A stretch of DNA of 5,452 nt from assembly GCA_023427125.1 (NCBI GenBank), contig JAEZBP010001227.1, positions 1 through 5,452 of the forward strand, in the 5' to 3' direction. Positions 1 to 5,054 of the stretch are shown piece by piece. This stretch comes from Pseudomonadota bacterium (GTDB taxonomy: Bacteria > Myxococcota_A > Polyangia > Polyangiales > Sandaracinaceae). A program made the translations under genes and the position numbers. Each line of letters begins with the position of its first letter. The first letter of the stretch is position 1. The notes below the pieces were generated by a model. That model was not told the DNA's origin, did no database searches, and saw nothing but the letters and a program-made list of their open reading frames with translations.

Positions 1-302
1 GCTTCGTGCTCGACGTCCAGGCCGGCACGCACGAGCAGCGCGGCTGGCCCTCCTCGGCGTACGCGGTCTCCAAGGGAGCGCTGAACGCGCTGACCCGCAT
101 GCTGGCTCGCGAGCTCGAGGACGACCCGCGCGCGATCCGCGTCAACGCGGCGTGCCCCGGCTGGGTCGCGACGCGGATGGGTGGCGCGAGCGCGCCGCGC
201 ACGCCCGAGGAGGGCGCCGACACGCCGGCCTGGCTCGCGCTCGAGGCGCCCGCCGAGCTCACGGGCCGCTTCTTCCGAGATCGCCGGCAGATACCCTTCT
301 GA
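1..302 (+). CDS. SDR family oxidoreductase, C-terminal part (5' end outside window)
   Basis: This is the C-terminal roughly 99 residues of a classical short-chain dehydrogenase/reductase, an NAD(P)-dependent oxidoreductase of the Rossmann-fold type, expected in the cytoplasm. Reading starts at base 3 in frame and stops at TGA 300-302. The active-site Y-x3-K motif is visible as SAYAVSK (Tyr codon 60-62, Lys codon 72-74), followed by the helix ALNALTRMLARELE and the family-typical strand IRVNAACPGWVATRMGG. The ending, with a PEEGADTPAWLAL segment and a GRFFRDRRQIPF tail, resembles carbonyl-reductase-like SDRs. The nucleotide-binding GxxxGxG motif would lie upstream and is not seen. The catalytic Ser position seems to be Ala (see findings). 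The substrate cannot be told. The next gene starts 50 bp downstream on the same strand, with no obvious functional link. Confidence 0.93.
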   Translation, partial: FVLDVQAGTHEQRGWPSSAYAVSKGALNALTRMLARELEDDPRAIRVNAACPGWVATRMGGASAPRTPEEGADTPAWLALEAPAELTGRFFRDRRQIPF

Positions 303-352
303 GGGGATGTCCCGGACTTGTCGGGCCGTGCCGCGCGCGCGACCATGCTCGC

Positions 353-1162
353 ATGGCTGCCCGAACGGTCCTCTTCATCGTCGCGTCACTCACCGGCCTC
401 GGCGGCTGCTCCTGCAGCGGCAACCTGCAGGGCGACGATGGCGGCGGGGCGCTCCCCGACGGCGCGATCGCCGGCGACGGAAGCGTGCTCACGCGCGACG
501 CCAACCTCCCGCCGCTCGACTCGGGCGTCGACTGCTCCGAGATCGCCGCCACCGTCCGCGACTTCGATCCCGCGACGCACCCGGACTTCCAGGACGAGAA
601 CGTCGGGCACATCACCGGCCTCGTGATGGACACGCTCGGCGCCGACCACCTGCCGGTCTACGCCCACGGCGACGATCACGTGGGCGGCATCGACGACGCG
701 GATTCGTTCGCGCAGTGGTACCGGGACACGCCCGGCGTGAACATGCGCTTCGAGATCGGCCTCCCGCTCACCGAGGAGTCGCCGGGGCGCTTCGTGCACG
801 ACGACTCGTTCTTCTTCCCGCTCGACGACATGGGCTTCGGCAACTCCGGCCAAGATGCGAACGGGGACGACCGCAACTTCCACTTCACGACCGAGATCCA
901 CACCTCGTTCGTGTACGAGGGCGGCGAGACCTTCACCTTCCGCGGCGACGACGACCTCTGGCTCTTCATCGACGGCCGGCTCGTGATCGATCTCGGCGGC
1001 GTGCACGGCGCGATCGAGGCCACGGTGGAGCTCGACGATCTCGGCCTGACGGTCGGCCAGCGCTACCCGATGGACATCTTCCACGCCGAGCGCCACACGA
1101 ACGCCTCGAACTTCCGCATCGAGACCACGATCGCCTGCTTCATGGATCCGATCCTGATCTGA
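353..1162 (+). CDS. Fibro-slime domain lipoprotein
   Basis: A 269-residue predicted lipoprotein. The ATG at 353 is chosen because it directly precedes a lipoprotein signal peptide: MAAR, a hydrophobic stretch (residues 5-16), then a lipobox ending in LGGC with the lipidated Cys at 19. The Gly at -2 is slightly unusual. Earlier in-frame starts would bury the signal. Residues 20-60 are a Gly/Asp-rich low-complexity linker common in myxobacterial surface lipoproteins. Residues about 61-262 match the fibro-slime domain, a PA14-like beta-rich module. It starts around the segment VRDFDPATHPDF and has the hallmark core near 180-220: TEIHTSFVYEGGETFTFRGD, then DDLWLFIDGRLVIDLGGVH. The domain is known from Fibrobacter, myxobacteria and Dictyostelium proteins and is linked to extracellular or carbohydrate-contact roles; the exact ligand here is unknown. 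No strong Shine-Dalgarno is seen. It probably sits on the outer membrane or cell surface. Confidence 0.9.
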   Translation: MAARTVLFIVASLTGLGGCSCSGNLQGDDGGGALPDGAIAGDGSVLTRDANLPPLDSGVDCSEIAATVRDFDPATHPDFQDENVGHITGLVMDTLGADHLPVYAHGDDHVGGIDDADSFAQWYRDTPGVNMRFEIGLPLTEESPGRFVHDDSFFFPLDDMGFGNSGQDANGDDRNFHFTTEIHTSFVYEGGETFTFRGDDDLWLFIDGRLVIDLGGVHGAIEATVELDDLGLTVGQRYPMDIFHAERHTNASNFRIETTIACFMDPILI

Positions 1163-1292
1163 CTCTGCTGGCTGGGGCGCGCCTTCACGCGCGGCCGAGC
1201 TCCGCGGCCCTGCTCGGTCTCCGATAGGCGCTGAACCGCTACGCTCGGTGTTCCGTGAAGGAAGCGGTGACTCTGCGCGCCAGCCAACACGC

Positions 1293-1868
1293 TCAGCAGA
1301 GACGGCCGATCCACGGGAGGAAGCGGCCCACGCGGCGCGCGTACTCGCGGTAGGCGTCGCCGTGGGTGCGCGCGAGGTAAGGCTCCTCGACGAGGCGCAC
1401 CTGGAGGGCCAGCCCGAGCGCGAGCAGCGGCGGCGCCAGCAGGGCGAGCGGCGTCGGGCACGCGAGCGCGAAGCCGATGCTCGCGAGGACCATGAGCGAG
1501 AAGATCGGGTTGCGGACGATCGCGAACATCCCTCCGGTCACGAGCTCGGTGCGCTCGCGCTCGTCGACGCCGATCCGCCACGAGCTCGCCATCGTGAGCT
1601 GCGCGGCGAAGGTGCCCGCCGTCGCGAGGGCGATCGTCGCGCCGCCGAGCCCCGCGGTGTCGGCCAGCGGCTCCCCCACGAAGGGCGCGATCAGCGAGAG
1701 CGCGAACGACGCCAGCATCGCCGCGCCGGCGAGCCGCTCGATGGCGCCCGCGTTCCGGCGCAGCCCGACGAAGCCGCTCGAGCCGGTCGTGCGGAGCTGC
1801 ACCACCGTCCGCAGCACGAACGCCACGAGCACATAGACGAGCCACCCGATCAGCGCGACCTCGACCAC
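1293..1868 (-). CDS. ICMT-like integral membrane methyltransferase
   Basis: A 191-residue polytopic membrane protein. GTG at 1868 is chosen as start because a strong GGGAGG lies 5 nt upstream and translation opens directly into the first membrane helix. Predicted membrane segments are about 5-24, 45-65, 73-95 and a long hydrophobic hairpin 124-158. The C-terminal half carries the family signature of isoprenylcysteine carboxyl methyltransferase and phospholipid-methyltransferase-like proteins: LVTGGMFAIVRNPIF (109-123), then the EEPYLARTHGDAYREYAR segment (161-178), which in the family contributes to SAM binding and the active site. Eukaryotic ICMT methylates prenylated C-terminal cysteines; bacterial relatives have mostly unknown small-molecule or lipid substrates, so SAM-dependent methylation is inferred and the substrate is open. 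It is divergent from a TetR gene, which probably regulates it. It converges on the fibro-slime gene. Confidence 0.88.
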   Translation of the reverse strand: MVEVALIGWLVYVLVAFVLRTVVQLRTTGSSGFVGLRRNAGAIERLAGAAMLASFALSLIAPFVGEPLADTAGLGGATIALATAGTFAAQLTMASSWRIGVDERERTELVTGGMFAIVRNPIFSLMVLASIGFALACPTPLALLAPPLLALGLALQVRLVEEPYLARTHGDAYREYARRVGRFLPWIGRLC

Positions 1869-1873
1869 TTGAA

Positions 1874-1879
1874 CCTCCC
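1874..1879 (-). promoter_or_regulatory. Ribosome binding site of the ICMT-like gene
   Basis: On the - strand this reads GGGAGG, 5 nt before the GTG at 1868. It decides that start over longer readings of the same frame, which run back through the TetR gene. Confidence 0.75.
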
Positions 1880-1894
1880 GTCGAAGGGAAGTAT

Positions 1895-1910
1895 CCGAGC
1901 GATCGCTCGG
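1895..1910. promoter_or_regulatory. Perfect 16-bp palindrome, candidate TetR operator
   Basis: CCGAGCGATCGCTCGG is identical to its reverse complement over all 16 bases; the flanking bases (T on both sides) break the symmetry. It lies in the 69-bp gap between the divergent ICMT-like and TetR genes, 27 bp from either start codon. TetR dimers bind short palindromes in just this position, so autorepression plus repression of the neighbour is a reasonable inference. No convincing -35/-10 pair can be assigned; the - strand ATACTT next to the palindrome is at best a weak -10-like element. Confidence 0.6.
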
Positions 1911-1927
1911 TTTCGCTGCTCGGCTTC

Positions 1928-1931
1928 GGAG
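1928..1931 (+). promoter_or_regulatory. Ribosome binding site of the TetR gene
   Basis: GGAG, 6 nt before the GTG at 1938. It supports this start; no ATG lies near the beginning of the conserved TetR N-terminal region. Confidence 0.55.
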
Positions 1932-1937
1932 CTCGAC

Positions 1938-2594
1938 GTGGTCGCACGCAAGAAGGCTCGGTTTCGCCCCCGAAAAGCGCCCTCGCAGGCTCGCGCGGTC
2001 GCGACCGTCGACGCGATCCTCGGCGCGAGCGCTCGGGTTCTCGTGACCCGCGGGTACGCTGCGCTGACCACCAACCACGTCGCGAAGAAGGCCGGCGTCT
2101 CGATCGGCACGCTCTACGAGTGGTTCCCCGGCAAGGAGGCGCTGATCGCCGGGCTGGTCGATCGCCACCTCACCCGGGCCGAGGCGCTGCTCGAGGCGCG
2201 CGCGGCCGAGCTCGCGGAGGAGGCGCTCACGATCTCGCCGCTCGCGCTGGCGCGCGCGCTCGCGGCGGCGATGGTCGAGCTGCACGAGGACGATCCGCGC
2301 CTGCATCGCGCGCTGACCGAGGAGGTCCCGCACCCGCCCGAGACGCGCGCGCGCATCCGCGCGATCGAGCAGCGCATGGTCGACACGCTCGCCGCGCTCT
2401 TCGCCGCCCACCCGGGCATCGCCGCCGGCGATCCGGCGCTCGCCGCGCGGATGGTGACCGGGCTGCTCGAGTCCGCGACCCATCGCTGGGCGACCGATCG
2501 GACCGGCGAGCCGATCGCGCGCGACGTGCTGATCGAGGAGCTCGCGCGAATGATCGCGGCCTACCTCACGGCGCGCGACGCCGCAGCCCGCTGA
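1938..2594 (+). CDS. TetR/AcrR family transcriptional regulator
   Basis: A 218-residue one-component regulator. A basic N-terminal arm (MVARKKARFRPRKAP) precedes the TetR DNA-binding domain at about residues 20-72: helix 1 VATVDAILGASARVLVTRGY, then the helix-turn-helix TTNHVAKKAGVSIGTLYEWF with the typical F-x-x-K-E-A-L-I continuation. Residues about 73-214 form the all-helical ligand-binding and dimerisation part, which is too variable to predict a ligand. Length is normal for the family. GTG 1938 is preferred because of the GGAG upstream and because the basic arm starts there; longer versions of the frame only run into the antisense of the ICMT-like gene. It is divergent from that gene over a 69-bp gap with a 16-bp palindrome, so autoregulation and control of the methyltransferase are inferred. 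The inducer is unknown. Confidence 0.93.
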   Translation: MVARKKARFRPRKAPSQARAVATVDAILGASARVLVTRGYAALTTNHVAKKAGVSIGTLYEWFPGKEALIAGLVDRHLTRAEALLEARAAELAEEALTISPLALARALAAAMVELHEDDPRLHRALTEEVPHPPETRARIRAIEQRMVDTLAALFAAHPGIAAGDPALAARMVTGLLESATHRWATDRTGEPIARDVLIEELARMIAAYLTARDAAAR

Positions 2595-2615
2595 TCGGCC
2601 CTTCGGCTCGCATTC

Positions 2616-2972
2616 TCAGGCTCTCGGCCACGGGATGCGAGCGCGGGTGAGGCGTTCTTGCATCCGCTCGATGCGCGCGGCGAATTCCTCAATCGTTTCG
2701 GAATGATTCCTCTGTTCGGAGGGCCCGCTCCTCATCGTCGGGAGGCCGCTCCTCGGTCGCTCGAGGCCGCTCCTCATCGTCGGGAGGCCGCTCCTCAGTC
2801 GCTCGAGGCCGCTCCTCGCGGGCTCGAGGCCGCTGCTCATCTCCGGGAGGCCGCTCCTCGCGGGTTCGAGGCCGCTGCTCATCTCCGGGAGGCCGCTCCT
2901 CGCGCGCTCGAGCCCGCTCCTCGCCGGCGCGAGACTCCTGCTCGTTCGCTCGTGCCCGCTCCCGATCGCCAC
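2616..2972 (-). CDS. Small leucine-heptad repeat protein, hypothetical
   Basis: I do not recognise this gene. The reading gives 118 residues from GTG 2972. Residues about 12-83 are ten or so seven-residue units of the form RSGL-x-x-(M/A), alternating LPEM and LEPA-like halves; Leu recurs every seventh position from 21 to 77, with Met or Ala usually at the intermediate position. Residues 92-113 form an amphipathic helix (ETIEEFAARIERMQERLTRA) with coiled-coil-like 3-4 spacing, followed by a short IPWPRA end. This frame is favoured over the rivals because its third codon positions are nearly all G/C: 13 of 14 in one 42-bp unit, against 9 of 14 for both the alternative - frame and the + frame. 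Weak points: there is no Shine-Dalgarno before the GTG, and any 21-bp repeat automatically produces heptads. The same frame stays open upstream to the stop of the TPR-type gene, so the true start is uncertain. Function is unknown. Confidence 0.42.
   Translation of the reverse strand: MAIGSGHERTSRSLAPARSGLERARSGLPEMSSGLEPARSGLPEMSSGLEPARSGLERLRSGLPTMRSGLERPRSGLPTMRSGPSEQRNHSETIEEFAARIERMQERLTRARIPWPRA
2721..2972. repeat. 21-bp tandem repeat array, 12 units
   Basis: Twelve back-to-back 21-bp units, consensus on the + strand GAGGCCGCTCCTC followed by eight variable bases; a degenerate thirteenth may follow at 2973-2993. Two unit types alternate (CATCGTCGG or CATCTCCGG ends versus xxTCGCTC or GCGGGxTC ends), giving a 42-bp higher-order repeat. 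Units 2826-2846 and 2868-2888 are identical, and 2805-2846 differs from 2847-2888 at one of 42 bases, which points to recent duplication. Conservation decays toward the right edge (units from 2910 on). There are no spacers, so this is not CRISPR. The 21-bp period keeps reading frames open, in keeping with a coding repeat. Confidence 0.9.
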
Positions 2973-3053
2973 GAGCCCGCGCGCAGCGAGGACGGGCCCG
3001 TTGCTCGATCGGCGGGCCCGTCGGGTGGATCGCGATGCGCGCGCACAGCCAAC

Positions 3054-5054
3054 TCAGCGGCCGCAGCGGCTCGCGACGTCTTGGATGTAGAAGGGCAGCT
3101 CGTCGCGCCACCACTCGCCATCGAAGATCCAGACCTGATCGCCCTGCACCGCGTAGATCGGGCCGCCGTCGATCGGGCCCATCGGGCGCGGGTTCGGCAT
3201 CGTCAGCTCCGCGCGGCGCTGGGCGACGAGCTCGACCTCGATGGTGTCCATCTGGGTCATGCGCTCGCTCAGGTCGCCGACCAGGCGCTCGATGCGCGCG
3301 CGGGCCAGCTCGGCGGTGCGCTGCTCGGCCAGCGAGCGCACCACCTGAAGCTCCTGCGCCACCCGATCGCGCAGGCCCGGCTCGAGGGCGTCGAGGCGGC
3401 GCTGCTCCTGGCGGATGCTGCGCAGGCTGGCGACGTGTCGGCCGATCTCGCGATCGGCGAACGCGGCGCGCAGCGCGGGCACGACGCTCGGCGGGACCCG
3501 CGAGCGCTCGGCGCGCACCGCGAGAAGCAGCCGCAGCGTGTTCTCGTCGGTGTCGGCCATGCGCAGGGCGCGCTGCGCGTCGCCGAGCACGAGATCGAAG
3601 CGGTCGTGGAAGCGCGCGACGGCGTGCTCGGCGGCGTCCCACTGGCAGTGCTCGAAGAAGATCATGGCGCGCACCACCTGCGCCTCGGGGTCCGCGCGGT
3701 CGCGGAAGTACGGAGAGTCGAGCGCGTGCACGTGGCCGAGCGCGCGGCCGGGCTGGCGCGCCACGTAGAGCGCCCAGGTCTCCTCGAAGAACGAGTCGAG
3801 CCAGTGCTCGCTCGAGAGCGGGATGCGGCGCCACGAGGCGATCGCGAGCGAGAGCAGCTCAGACGCGCGCTCCTCGTCGCGCGTCTGCATCGCGAGCGAG
3901 TAGTAGAGGCGCGCGACGCTCATCCACGCGAGATCGTAGAGGCGGTTCGGGTCCTCGTGACCTCCCGTGCGCCCCTCCTGCACGGCCTCGATCACCTCGC
4001 GGAACGCGGCGAGCGCGGGGCGCGAGCGGCGGGCGCGCACGTGGCTGACGCCCTCGAAGAAGCGCGCCTCGAGCGCCCAGGGTGAGCCCTCGGGGATCGT
4101 CCGGAGGATCGCGACGGCCTCCTCGAGCTCGCGCTGCTCGTAGCGCGCGCGGCCGAGGAGATAGAGGAGGCGATGGTAGTGCGCGCGGGTGCTCTCGGTG
4201 TCGAGCGTGCGCAGGCGCGCCGCGTCGTAGCGACCGACCGAGGCGATGACGCCGGTCGGCTCGGGCAGCTCCTCGGCCAGCATCGCGAGCCACGTGAGGC
4301 TCGCGTCGAAGTACGGGTGCGCGCTCCCGCGCTGGGTCACCTCGTCGAAGGCGGCGGCCGACGCGTGGAAGAGGCCCATGTGGAAGAGGCACTTCGCGAG
4401 GAAGAATTCGGCCTTCGTGACCTGCTCGGGCGCGTCGTCGGTGGTTCCATCGACCACGCGCTGAAAGCCTGCGGCCGCCTCGGCGTAGCGCTCGCCCGAG
4501 TAGTCGCGTAAGGCCTCCGCCATCGCCGCCGAGGGGCCGCTCGACGCAGGGAGGGCGCCGGGGCCTTGCTTGCCCGGATCGTCCGAGCCGACCGTGAGGA
4601 CCATCGCCGTGATCGTCGGCTCGGGTAGCGACGCGATCGGCGCGGCTACGAGCTCCTCGCGCGCGGGCGCCTCGCCCGCAGGCGCCTCGCTCGCAGGCGC
4701 ATCAATCGCGTCGGTCGTTCCGATCGGCTCGGGCTCGAGGGCGGGCGCGAGGTCTTCCGCGGTCGCGAGAGGCTCGTCCGGCCGCGCATCGGCCGGAGCG
4801 GCTCCCGCAAGCCGCTTGGCGTGCGCCGCGACGCGCGGGCTCGCGTGAGGCGGCGCGCCGATCGCGAAGAGCACGAGCATGAGCCAGGTGATGCGCGCGC
4901 CGAGCCCGACGGAGGACGGCCCGATCGCGCCGAGCCCTCCGGCGCCCTCGAGGACACCGGCGCGGGCCTCGGCGAGCGTGTCGTCCGGCGGGGTCGCCGA
5001 GCGCAGCAGCGCGACGAGCGCGTCGAGCTCCGGAGGTCGGCCGGGATCCATCAT
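3054..5054 (-). CDS. Membrane-anchored TPR-like protein, putative anti-sigma/sensor partner
   Basis: A 666-residue protein translated from ATG 5054, which overlaps the sigma factor stop as ATGA; GGAGG lies 5 nt upstream. Layout: residues 1-53 form a short cytoplasmic segment (PELDALVALLRSATPPDDTL... resembling the start of myxobacterial anti-sigma or FecR-like proteins); 54-68 a single membrane helix (ITWLMLVLFAIG); 70-175 an Ala/Pro/Glu-rich disordered linker with a tripled (x-E/D-A-P-A) motif; about 177-470 helical repeats of TPR type (EALRDYSGERYAEAAAGFQR, AKCLFHMGLFHASAAAFDEV, LLGRARYEQRELEEAVAILR); about 540-615 a charged coiled coil; 632-666 an aromatic tail (VWIFDGEWWRDELPFY). Most of it is expected in the periplasm. 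It lacks the H-x3-C-x2-C zinc anti-sigma motif; the first 53 residues contain neither Cys nor His. Gene order and topology suggest it controls the adjacent sigma factor, but this is inference. A periplasmic scaffold is the alternative. Confidence 0.85.
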   Translation of the reverse strand: MMDPGRPPELDALVALLRSATPPDDTLAEARAGVLEGAGGLGAIGPSSVGLGARITWLMLVLFAIGAPPHASPRVAAHAKRLAGAAPADARPDEPLATAEDLAPALEPEPIGTTDAIDAPASEAPAGEAPAREELVAAPIASLPEPTITAMVLTVGSDDPGKQGPGALPASSGPSAAMAEALRDYSGERYAEAAAGFQRVVDGTTDDAPEQVTKAEFFLAKCLFHMGLFHASAAAFDEVTQRGSAHPYFDASLTWLAMLAEELPEPTGVIASVGRYDAARLRTLDTESTRAHYHRLLYLLGRARYEQRELEEAVAILRTIPEGSPWALEARFFEGVSHVRARRSRPALAAFREVIEAVQEGRTGGHEDPNRLYDLAWMSVARLYYSLAMQTRDEERASELLSLAIASWRRIPLSSEHWLDSFFEETWALYVARQPGRALGHVHALDSPYFRDRADPEAQVVRAMIFFEHCQWDAAEHAVARFHDRFDLVLGDAQRALRMADTDENTLRLLLAVRAERSRVPPSVVPALRAAFADREIGRHVASLRSIRQEQRRLDALEPGLRDRVAQELQVVRSLAEQRTAELARARIERLVGDLSERMTQMDTIEVELVAQRRAELTMPNPRPMGPIDGGPIYAVQGDQVWIFDGEWWRDELPFYIQDVASRCGR
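4662..4706 (-). repeat. Three 15-bp coding repeats in the linker
   Basis: Three tandem 15-bp units encode IDAPA, SEAPA and GEAPA in the disordered linker of the TPR-like protein. They are a length-variable spacer of the kind common in envelope-spanning linkers. Confidence 0.65.

Noticed and set aside
152..352. Upstream extension of the fibro-slime gene
   Set aside because: It overlaps the SDR coding end and would place a non-signal sequence before a clear lipoprotein signal peptide beginning at 353.
303..352. CCCG...CGGG hairpin after the SDR stop
   Set aside because: A four-pair stem with no T run; not a credible terminator.
1163..1292. Bidirectional terminator or long inverted repeat between the convergent genes
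   Set aside because: TGGCTGG/CGCGC-type arms at 1169-1182 and 1275-1286 are complementary but about 92 bp apart with a two-base bulge. Local hairpins such as GCGCG-CCTTCA-CGCGC are short and no T-tract follows. Not strong enough to call.
1248..1937. In-frame upstream extension of the TetR gene
   Set aside because: It is antisense to the ICMT-like gene and rich in Arg/Glu/His shadow residues. The TetR domain starts after GTG 1938, which has its own ribosome binding site.
2595..2615. Small hairpin GCC-CTTC-GGC between the TetR gene and the repeat ORF
   Set aside because: Only three or four base pairs and no T-tract; such structures arise often by chance at this GC content.
2689..2972. Alternative - strand frame of the repeat giving EERPPDD/EERPRAT heptads
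   Set aside because: It is open and highly charged, but third positions are only about two-thirds G/C against nearly all in the other - frame, and upstream it runs antiparallel to no recognisable domain. It remains a rival reading rather than a supported gene.
2721..2972. CRISPR array
   Set aside because: Units are contiguous 21-mers with no spacers, and no cas genes are present.
2658..4085. Long + strand open frame of 475 codons over the repeat array and the TPR-like gene
   Set aside because: Most of it is antisense to a convincing gene and consists of low-complexity Arg/Ala/Glu/His text typical of high-GC shadow frames. The part over the repeats has poorer third-position G/C than the - strand frame.
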